From contig MU404073.1 of NCBI GenBank assembly GCA_022695795.1, forward strand, positions 124,001 to 188,000: 64,000 nucleotides of DNA, given 5' to 3'. This document shows, in pieces, positions 55,465 to 64,000 of the stretch. The first letter of the stretch is position 1; each line of letters begins with the position of its first letter. The notes beneath the pieces were generated by a model. It searched no databases, was not told where the DNA came from, and saw only the letters and a list, made by a program, of their open reading frames with translations. A program made the position numbers and the translations under genes. Source of the stretch: Biscogniauxia marginata (lineage: Eukaryota; Ascomycota; Sordariomycetes; Xylariales; Xylariaceae).

Positions 55465-57818
55465 TAGGTAGTAATGCGGGTGGGTGGAAGAAAGCTGAAC
55501 TTATTACTGCTGGAGTACTGCTTACCTGGCAGCAAGCCACGGGTTTGGTTAGGATGGTTTTGAGGGCGTGGATAATGATGATGATGATGACGATGATGAG
55601 TTCATAGCGGCTGTTGGATTAAGAGTATATAGCTGTGTATCGTGGGACTTTTCTTATAATCGTCGATCCCGGAGCGAAATAAGATACCCGAATGCGTTAT
55701 CATTCCAAGTTCCCGTGCTTAGTAGTGTGATGACCGGATGTCTCTTCGTCAAAAGGGGGCTACATATATGTCGATTTTGGGTTGTTTTAGAACCTCGGGT
55801 TTGTAAAACGAACATTATATCATCGACATAGAAAGTTCGTGTCTCTGGAAAGAGAAGCGGCAATGTTATAGGTAGCTTTAGCGGGAGTATATAGAGTAAC
55901 AGGTCTGTATTAAATCGAAACCTCGTGTCTCAACGTAGTGTCTTCCTTCCTTAGTAGCCTAGGTCAATGGCAAATCACTTAATGTACCAATGTGTCCTAC
56001 GTCTGATTCCATCTCATCTTTAATTATATATCATCATTAACATCCTCGAGACTAATTATCTGTCAGTATGCGAAACATTAAAGCTCTCGTCTAACTCCTC
56101 GGCGTCTTCTTCAAGTCTAAAATCGACCTCCTTGGAATACATCGTAGCTACTCGACTATGTAACCTCGTCTAGGGGTATATTGAGCGAGCTATTATTTGC
56201 GGCATATCTTACAGCTAAATATCCACACTAGATAGATTTGAATCGTACATCGTATTCAAGTAATACAATATATCCTACGAAGTTAAGATTTCCGTCAGGA
56301 ATCAATGGTGTCTAATATCTAGGCAGCACGCTTGTAGAACTAGTTATATATTCATACCGCGTGTCACATCTTGCGGCAGGCTGGATATATCTTGAAAAGG
56401 GCCACGAAACTGTCTACTAGCAAAATTCGAACCAGTCGAAGGCCTTCATACTATCCTCAAAGGCGCAACAGGTTTTTGTATTCATCATATATTATCACAT
56501 TTTCCATAGCAGGGTACCTATACATCCGCTAGCTCTGTGAATAGCTCTCATAATAAAGAGATTCCATCTAGGTTTATTGTTCTTGGGTGCCTAAGAATAG
56601 CATATAGATTTTCTATTGCCATGTGCACAGAAACGGGAGTAGGAAGAATAGAACCGTACAGTGTCGTAAAGGGGGGGCGGGTAATCATAGTGGTCATTGC
56701 CCGTAGCACCTGAATATTCGCCTTGTTTGGCCGGGACGGCTTTTGATTCTTATTGTTTAATCAAGTGAATGTGTGTAAATAAATACCCGGCATACAATTT
56801 TGCGTCCACGCACTCTATTGTCTTAACGCTTCACGACAACCACGGGGCGTTACCCACGCAACGTATAGGGCTTTGCAGTTAATGCGCACAGCCGGCAAAA
56901 AAAAAACCCCCCCCAAATAAAAGACTGTCTCCCCCCTCTCATTCTCGGCATACTCTCTTTCTTCCTTTCACACACACACACACACATACACACACATTAT
57001 TTTCTGGCACCTTAATATTCCCTTTGCCTCTTAATTCTACCACATCCCCCATTGCGTCGCCGACACGACACTACTCTCGTGCGCGTCGTTAAAAATCCTA
57101 AACAACATGGCGACTATTATTACCAAGTCAATCGACCGTCGCACAATCCTCCTTGGTCCAAAGCTCGAGCCATGACTCATGGTTCGTGCTGGATTTCTAG
57201 ACCCGATTTCCTGGAACCATAGGTCCTAATAATTATCACAGAGGTGATTCCCGCTGCCATGTCGGTAAGGAATTTCAGTCACTCGTGGCTGCACCTCTAA
57301 TACTACTCCCAATGGGATAGTCTCGCCTGGGAGGGGCTTCCAAGACCCCTTGTATGTTGTCTGCCCGGGCTTCCTAAGTCAATATGGCATGCCGTACATC
57401 CTCCTTCCATCTCAGTACTGCAGCTCTCGCGGAAACTGGAGGCAGCGCGCTACCAAAGCACTGGCCTAGAAGGCACCCTCCAGTTCCCGCTGAGCTCTGC
57501 TGGGTGGAACGAGTGCTCTGTCAGCATTTCATCTGCCTCCATTTGTGCTCTTTACCCCCAGAGCTCATAAGCTTGCGCCTTTCCCAGCAAGTACCAGGAC
57601 GATCACGTCCGTCCCCGTCATAATATCGGATCACCATAAGACGCCACGAAGACCCAATTCCTATTATATTCGGCTTCAACGGTATATATCAATCCAGTCC
57701 ATATGGACTCCTATCACCCTACGCGACTCGATCGATGACTTCACGGTCCACAGAGACCCCTTAAATCATCCAGCGCGCATCGCCGGCATAGAACGTTTCA
57801 CGGGGTCCTTGCGCCACT
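55465..57818. other. Gene-poor region
   Basis: About 2.35 kb without a supported gene. A CA microsatellite is listed separately, and an A9/C8 run lies near 56899-56915. The stretch 57240-57800 is less AT-rich and precedes the SNF2 fragment; it may be degraded upstream sequence of that gene, but I can match no block. Confidence 0.4.
56969..56996. repeat. (CA)n microsatellite
   Basis: A run of CA dinucleotides interrupted once by TA. Confidence 0.85.
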
Positions 57819-58026
57819 AAGAAGATAGTCGATCGAGTCGTCAAGCATGGCCATGTTTTGGTCACCACGTATGCGGGCTTACAGACATATGGGAAAATCC
57901 GCAATCCGAACATGGCGGTCATCATATTGCAACGAGTCACGCACCCCTAACCGTGTCGTCCCCTCTGGAACACCCATGCAGAACAATCTCATGGAGTTGT
58001 GGTCACTATTCGACTTCAACTTCTCA
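57819..58026 (+). pseudogene. RAD26/CSB-like SNF2 ATPase fragment
   Basis: The sequence reads [20 protein letters not shown] and LQTYGK, then directly IRNPNMAV. After a shift of frame it continues [20 protein letters not shown] and [12 protein letters not shown]. In RAD26/ERCC6-type ATPases these blocks are helicase motif Ib to III. About 15-20 residues carrying the DEGH (Walker B) box between LQTYG and KIRNPN are missing, VVPSGT stands for VILSGT, and similarity stops right after FDF. It is therefore a decayed fragment, probably of a duplicated or relocated copy; the functional RAD26 should be elsewhere. Confidence 0.85.
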
Positions 58027-59163
58027 ATCTTAAAAACGGCATATTTTACCCCCATCATTCTTTCTCTTAAAACACTTAATCTAATTATCGACATCCCTAC
58101 CATCCTCGGCAGCGTCCATGGCACGTGTCCCCACTTCCTATATAACACCCATCTAAAGCTGGACGAACCGGCAACTGCATCTCGGGGCCTGGGCCTACAT
58201 CCCACGCTCAGCTCCCAGATGGGAAGTGGGCTGTGGAGGATCTCTTATCCTTGGGTGGGAGAGGCTGGCTAATTTATGAAAACACAAGAGATATTTGGAG
58301 GTGGTCGGGATATACAATACATGACAATAGGTCATCATAATTAATAAGTGTCTACTCGAATAGAGTACGACACAGATGAGGATACCGCTGGTGGTGGCGG
58401 TCGGGGGGAAGAGGTCCACTCATCAATGGGGGCGCGATGGAGAGGGAGTTACACGTGCGACCCAGCCTCGGCGTCTTGAACGGTCCGCTACTAGCAACCT
58501 ATCGTTACCATCGTTGTAGGTGGCTTGGATATCAATGTCCACCATAACCTTTTGGGATATTCTCAGAAATTCCACTCCGCCGCGGCCGTCGACGCCTCCT
58601 CCCCAAGGACTAGCGAGAGCAAGTTAGCACTAAGCACAATAATGTACACGAGAGTTGTCTTACCCGTTACATCATTACTCTTTATTGCTTCGCTCATTCC
58701 TGGATAATGAAAATCAAAAACTCCTACATTCATAGTGATTCTCATATTGCTTTGTGTCACACGGAGACCCCACGCCAAGACTGTCATCAGGATAAGTGGA
58801 GTCTAGGATTACTTGCAATAGAACCAACACGCAGACAGATTGTAGATGCCTCAGGCATCAAACGTGTATATATATGCAGACTAGAACCCATAAGGATCAG
58901 AGAGAACTTAGACTCTTAAGTCCCTTGAGACCAAAGAGAATTATCGGTTGAATACGAATATACGTTCCAAGCCTATACGCCCTTGTCACACTTTGCCTCC
59001 CGTGGCCTGCCTACCTATGGATTCTTAATGACCTGGTACTAAACACTCAACATTGCTACGACGACTATTATGACCTAGGAAAATAATTTAGCTGTAATAT
59101 AGCCCTAGCTGTTATATACCTGATTCACGCTCACTATCGGAGCTATGTAATACATACTAACAT
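58027..59163. other. Gene-poor region
   Basis: No supported gene. Short frames at 58525-58707 and 58707-58919 have no family resemblance. Confidence 0.4.
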
Positions 59164-59400
59164 AGGAGCAGCTCGGTCTTCCGAGGTTCGGTGACGGCAT
59201 CTTTTGTTTCTCCATATCACGCAGTGTCTTTCTCAAGGCCTTCCCAGAAACAGTCTTAGGAATTTCCCAGACGAATGACACTCCTTCTCTTCAACTTACC
59301 TAACACCTCCTCATGAAGGCCCTACGGCGTAGCAAGTCTACTTATTGAACATCGGGGTAGCTACCATCTTATCAACAGCCTCGAGTAATCACGGAAATGG
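59164..59400 (-). pseudogene. Acyl-CoA ligase (AMP-binding) C-terminal remnant
   Basis: The minus strand reads VSFVWEIPKTVSGKALRKTL followed by RDMEKQKMPS, the C-terminal motif of 4-coumarate-CoA-ligase-like enzymes, including the adenylation lysine in PKTVSGK. Upstream, EAVDKMVA fits the preceding helix, but a stop and a damaged intron follow. No adenylation core is present in the remaining ~270 bp before the GST gene on this side. Only the tail is left. Confidence 0.75.
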
Positions 59401-59672
59401 GAGAGAAAAGAAAGATATTACTAATATGCTTCTAACATGAGCGTTTTTGGGGGGTTTTTTTGGTGTCGTATTTCGTTGCAAGATGGCTTGGCCAACAATT
59501 TGACATAAGATTGATGATATTTCACATGGCGCTATAGCGTCACATATATTGAGGTTAAACATGCTAGGCGGCTGCTAATTCCAGTCATGTCCTTCTGCAC
59601 AACCGTGCTGCACCCCAATCCCGACATCCTGTTCTTCGCTATGCAATCTGGTGAAGAGACCGGAACGACCAT

Positions 59673-60483
59673 CTACTTGGCCTGTTCGGCTATCGCCTTT
59701 TCCCTCAGCCCCAAGGACTTCGCAACGGACGGGTCAGCCTTGATACGACGGTACCACGCGAGGAAATTCGGATACGCCTTCGACTTCTCGGAAATGCTCG
59801 ATTCCGTAAAGCCCTCTTGCATGTAGAGGTCCCACGGGATGAAAGCTATGTCGGCATAGGTACTTGAAAGGGGGAGTGGGAGACATCCCCGCACTAATCA
59901 GCGATAATTCCCTACGGAAAGAACCGAAGTATTATGAAACGGTGCAACTCACAGCTTGTTGCCGACGAGGTATTCCTTGCCTTCGAGGATCTTGTCCAAC
60001 ACGGAGTGGACGCGGAGGACCTCTTGCTCGTAGCGGCTGACGGCGACTTCGTCGCGGTGGTTACGCCAGAACCAGACCAATTGTCCGAAGTACGGGCCCT
60101 GGCCGGACACCTGGAAGTGGAGGAACTGCTTCAGCTGGTACTTCTCCGGGACCGAGTCGAAGGTCAGCTTCTTCTCCTTGTCGTAGGTGTCGACGAGGTA
60201 CTCGACGATGGCGCCTGACTCCCAGAGGGTGACGCCCGTGTTTGGATCCTCGATCGCGGGCAGCCTGCCATTGGGATTTACTAATATGAACGGCTCCTTC
60301 TTGACATCGGCAATATCCACGAATTTCTTGACGACAGTGTTAGACTCTCCAGGATTGTTATATAATGGACACGCTACTTACGTGCTCATATGGAATGTTG
60401 AGCGACTCCAGAATTATCACCACCTTCCAGGGGTTCGGGGCGGAAAAGTGGCCATGAAGGACAATAGGTTTTAGGTTAGCCAT
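59673..60483 (-). CDS. Glutathione S-transferase, Ure2p-like
   Basis: Exons 60483-60382, 60326-59953 and 59862-59673 give 221 residues, the usual size. The thioredoxin-like half has IVLHGHFSAPNPWKVVIILE with the Ser/Asn glutathione-activating region, NPNGRLPAIEDP with the cis-proline, and WESGAIVEYLVDTYD with the Glu-Ser pair that binds the gamma-glutamyl group. The helical half holds FLHFQVSGQGPYFGQLVWF and LTYADIAFIPWD over intron 2. It should conjugate or reduce electrophiles with glutathione in the cytosol; a nitrogen-regulatory role as in yeast Ure2 is not expected, since the Asn-rich prion domain is absent. Its upstream neighbour on the right is the asparagine-synthetase-like gene, same strand, 1.16 kb away. 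Confidence 0.94.
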
Positions 60484-61643
60484 GGTAGAGTATCGCAGTT
60501 ATAATATCAAATTTAACGGTGTGTTAAGCTTGTGGATGAGAGTTTTCTTGGACTTCTAATCATTAATAGAGGGGGATCGTGGTTCAACTAATATACTCAA
60601 GATCGGTGAACTTTTGAGTAATACTGATTTATAAGCTCACCGGGTAGTATAATCCCGCGCTGATAAATGCCGGTTCTAGCTGTTTCACTGACCAAGACGT
60701 TGAATACAACAACATACGATCTACAGACCGATAGCAATGTCACCAATTAGCCAATAAAAGTTGCATAGGGAGTGCATTTACCGTTTGGCTTGAGTAACTG
60801 TCCTTTGGTTCGTGAGCTAACCCAACCCCCCCTCCCCCCTTTTTTTTCTTCTCCCCTGGATGACAAATCCATCGTAGAATACTATTTCCGTGGCATCTCG
60901 GGCCTCATCTTGAGCAATAGCCTATTCATGATTAGTGATATGGCGGTGGTTCATTCCTCCATAGAGAGCTTCTGCTATTTCCATCCAAAAGACACGAAGT
61001 AAGCATTGAAAACGCCAAGCGTATAATCAGGCACCGTTAAACGCTCAACTGCGTACATGTCACATTTACAGGGGTTAATGCTATTGAAGATGACAACAAA
61101 CGGCTATGCTATCAGTTGACGCATGTGAGTCCAGCTAGACGTAGAATAACCGCAGGTAGAATACCAATTTTACGAGGTAAGCACCCTTTAATGCAAGTTA
61201 ACTACCATACCGACCGAACCTTAATGTTCAGAACAGGCCGGCTAGCATAAGACAAGGAGGGTGATTGGCTTGACTATAGGAAGTAGAGTGTATACCACGC
61301 AAACTTCACACTTGATTACGAGACACCTAATTTGTATACACTCCATTTTCTAGACATCTATGTAGCCCGACGCTTGCCTGACTAATCTTTTGAATGCTGC
61401 ACATTGGTATGATGATATTATACGCAATATCGCAAAGTGTCTAGGAGTTCTATCGGCTCAGACTTGCCTTTACGACGTCATCGCTGGCGACATTCCGAGC
61501 CCAGAGCGGCCAAAAGGGTTACTGCACATGCTGAAACACACAATTGGGCGGAAGAGAGTGTCACGGTGCGGCCAACTCGGAAGTATCTGATGTCATCATC
61601 ATCGCCGAAGTATCACAAACGTCGCGCTTGCGTCAAATATCAA
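60484..61643. other. Intergenic
   Basis: About 1.16 kb between the GST start and the stop of the asparagine-synthetase-like gene. A C- and T-rich tract lies at 60820-60855. No gene is supported. Confidence 0.5.
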
Positions 61644-63530
61644 TCAAGGATTTGGATGATTCGGCGTGGCGACCGGTGCTGTACCTCGGAGCCTCCCCGT
61701 GGTGCTTTCGATCTTCGCCGTTCTCGAGCCAAATTGAATCTACTCGGCGTCAGCTCATGAATACAGCATATGTAGGCAATGTCCTACCGCTTTTTTCTTT
61801 TCTCGTGCAGCTATCGGAAGCCCTAGTTGATCGGCTAGAAGCCTGAGTACCCGCTTTGCTGGATCGATGACAGCAGGGTGAAATTGGTTTTGAAAATCAC
61901 ATTTCTCCTCCACTGGGCTACCGATAGCAAACCTGACGAAATCTTCATCGAGGTATGGGAAACGGACTTCCTTGCCCCAATGGGCAATGACCCGATCATC
62001 CCGGCCAAGGTTCCTTTGCCCAATCCTTGTGACATCTAGTTTCAGCTCATCAATAAGACTGGAATATCCTCCTCGTTTGAAAGCAGCGTCGTGGCGAGAA
62101 TAGCCACCAAATAGTTCATCTGCACCGAGTCCTGATAAGAGAACTCGTGCGGGTGTAGTAGCGACAGGTGGCGACGGTTCCCATTCAGCCTTGTCTATGT
62201 AACAATCCCCAACGCCCCTCGCCGCAAAGTACAAGGCGAAAGCGATAGAGAGGTCCATCTCGGTGTTGTGAGGATGGATGAGTGATAAGACTTTTGACTT
62301 GTGGGCCATGGCTTCACAAAAAGACACGTTTACCTATTCAAGAATATATCAACACGTATTATATAGCACCAGATCATGGAAAGCATACTGCAATGAAACG
62401 CCAATGCCGTCCTGGGCAGGAGACCTTGAGTTCAGAAAAGGCCTTGCGTCCAGTGATCCTATCCGGACAACCTTCGTATAAATCTGCCGCGTGTAGATGC
62501 GGCTGTCGTTTTTCCAGCTTGACAAGACGAGGATTCTCAAAGGCAACATTGATCAGGTCTAATCCTTGACTCATGGGCAGCAATTCGTGAGCTAGCCTTG
62601 CAAGAACAGTACAGTCAAGGCCACCGGAAAAGAGGGTGGCAATGCGAATATCAACGTCTGATGCTGAGTTAGGCGGCTCGGGGACATTCAAAACCCGTAA
62701 TCTGAGGGATTCTGACAATCGGTCCCGGAGATTGCGCAAATAGATAGAATCGAAATCTAATTTGTGAACCGGCGGTGGTAATGTCATGTTGAATTTTCCG
62801 ATACTTGAGACCTAGGAAGGTTGGTTCAGAGTAGATGACAAACCTCGAAACAACTTCCTCCAAAACTTACCGTGTCAGCTCCGCCTTCTAGTAGCCAATC
62901 GTGCCTAGTAATACGCGTATCAAGTTGAAGCATATCGGACGTGTTACCATGGGAACCTAGATCTAAAGAGTAGATGCCGTCGGCCGTAACTTCGTTCCAC
63001 CCAGCAGCGGGTACATCAGCAATACTTGAAAAGGAAATGGCACTACCATTAGCATCTTGGTGTGAGAGAAGAGACCGTCGACCGAGGCGATCTCGGCCGA
63101 AGTAGAGACAGTTGGTAGGCTGGTCGAAGTAGAGAAATGCAAAGGGCCCATCGATGCTTCGCAACACATTCAGGATATGAGTACCCCTAACGTCAGCCGC
63201 AGACAGTTGAGCAGCTTCAAGCTTGGACAAGATAGCTTCTCCATCGTTGCCAGGAACTGCTTGGCCGTCTATCCTCCAAGCCTCACCATTCCAGCAGAGC
63301 ACTGAGCCAGTAGAGTTGTTCTCCAAAGGCTGTTTAGCAATGTGATCCCCGCGTAATGCTAAGACAGTCGAGGTGAAGACAAGTTGAATCGCGTTGCTTA
63401 TACTCGTGCTAGGAACCTCACGGTGGACCTGACCGAAATGATCGGGCCCTCGGTTCAAAAGGGACTGCTTTAGATTTGAGGAAATACCGTGATGACTTCC
63501 ATCGGCGATTACTGCGTATATGCCACACAT
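61644..63530 (-). CDS. Asparagine synthetase domain-containing protein (ASNSD1-like)
   Basis: Exons 63530-62871, 62811-62389, 62333-61788 and 61739-61644 give 574 residues. The start is set at 63530 because MCGIYAVI exposes Cys2, the N-terminal nucleophile of class II glutamine amidotransferases; the frame is open 50 codons further upstream. The GATase part shows LLNRGPDHFG and VLCWNGEAWR; then LYFGRDRLGRRSLL. The synthetase part has the PP-loop IATLFSGGLDCTVLARL, LLSGLGADELFGGYSRHD and RNLGRDDRVIAHWGKEVRFP, and ends with KKA-IQFGSRTAKIE over the last, 48-bp intron. This order matches the ASNSD1 family rather than true asparagine synthetase; its reaction is not established. An alternative internal start is unlikely. 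Confidence 0.93.
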
Positions 63531-63827
63531 GCTTCTATAAGTGCGCGAATATATGCATGCGCGGTAGCAGAGCAGGTTTGATCCGATAGGCGATACGAAC
63601 GATACAAACGAACGAATGGAAGTGGGAAGAAAAGCAAAGGAAGAAAACGTTGAGGAAATGAGGCAGGGGATAAGATCCAACCTTTCCGCTAGGCCCGTGC
63701 ACCACCGTCTGTAAGCCAGCCAGATGGAATGGCGTGTTTACTGTGCTGTAAATTTGGCCTCAGGTTTTCGAAGAAGAAAAAAAGAACTGACGTAGAAAAA
63801 GTGAAAAATCGTCAAAAGGAAAGTTTT

Positions 63828-63898
63828 AGCATCTCTCCGTTTCGATCGGAGGTCCTCCGGGTTATGAGCCCGGCGCGCTTCCACTGCGCCAAGATGCT
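63828..63898 (-). tRNA. Initiator tRNA-Met (CAT)
   Basis: The minus strand folds into a complete 71-nt cloverleaf: acceptor AGCATCT/AGATGCT, D stem GCGC/GCGC, anticodon stem CCGGG/CCCGG with loop CTCATAA (anticodon CAT), and T stem CTCCG/CGGAG with loop ATCGAAA. A1:T72, A54 and A60 in the T loop and the three G:C pairs next to the anticodon loop identify the eukaryotic initiator rather than the elongator. There is no intron, and T-runs follow on the 3' side (minus strand, near 63820-63800), fitting a Pol III terminator. Confidence 0.95.
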
Positions 63899-64000
63899 TT
63901 GACCAAGTCATTATTAAATAGCCTCTTATTTTATCTTATATGAGTTTGTCAGACTCTACTCCACTTTCCTTATTTTCCCGACATTTTTCCGACACAGTAT

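Noticed and set aside
1..64000. CRISPR arrays, bacterial operons or Shine-Dalgarno signals
   Set aside because: None seen. Spliced genes and an initiator tRNA of eukaryotic type show nuclear fungal DNA.

Overview
The window looks like nuclear DNA of a filamentous ascomycete (Pezizomycotina; Sordariomycetes is only a guess). Genes are on both strands with short GT-AG introns of about 48-160 bp. The families are typically fungal: a Zn2Cys6 activator, a DHA1-type MFS carrier, P450, F-box and 2EXR proteins, a secreted GH3 enzyme. Intergenic DNA is AT-richer and full of TAGGTA/CCTA words. All exon junctions below were worked out by hand from reading frame, splice sites and family conservation; there is no transcript evidence.

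Layout. (1) 1.9-18.7 kb is a dense metabolic block. In order it holds an MFS transporter, a decayed Baeyer-Villiger monooxygenase (BVMO), an aspartate-type aminotransferase, a Zn2Cys6 regulator divergent from a proline-dehydrogenase-family gene, a P5C reductase divergent from a P5C dehydrogenase, an NADP-type isocitrate dehydrogenase, and a decayed HpcH/HpaI aldolase. (2) 19.5-31 kb holds an F-box-like gene, a P450, a DXD glycosyltransferase with a Cys-rich tail and a short oxysterol-binding protein. (3) 31.5-41 kb holds a 1406-residue CorA-like membrane protein and a nine-exon GH3 beta-glucosidase. (4) 45-52 kb holds the retromer subunit VPS35 and an M28 (glutamate carboxypeptidase II-like) membrane peptidase. 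(5) 52-60 kb is sparse and decayed: a GC-rich 2EXR gene, a RAD26-like SNF2 fragment and an acyl-CoA ligase tail. (6) 59.7-64 kb holds a glutathione transferase, an asparagine-synthetase-like protein and an initiator tRNA-Met.

Main proposal. Block 1 contains, in one neighbourhood, the enzyme classes that break down trans-4-hydroxy-L-proline: (hydroxy)proline dehydrogenase, P5C dehydrogenase, aspartate-type aminotransferase and a 4-hydroxy-2-oxo-acid aldolase. A reductase, a carrier and a dedicated regulator are also there. The dehydrogenase has Cys (residue 469) where ordinary proline dehydrogenases have the Tyr that excludes hydroxyproline; the mammalian hydroxyproline enzyme has Ser there. 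The aldolase copy is a pseudogene, so the last step would have to be supplied from elsewhere or is lost.

A short LTR-like repeat (TGTTGA...TCAACA) occurs twice clearly, one copy with a perfect 5-bp target duplication and the other directly against the 5' end of the dead BVMO. A third, doubtful relative lies near 42.2 kb.
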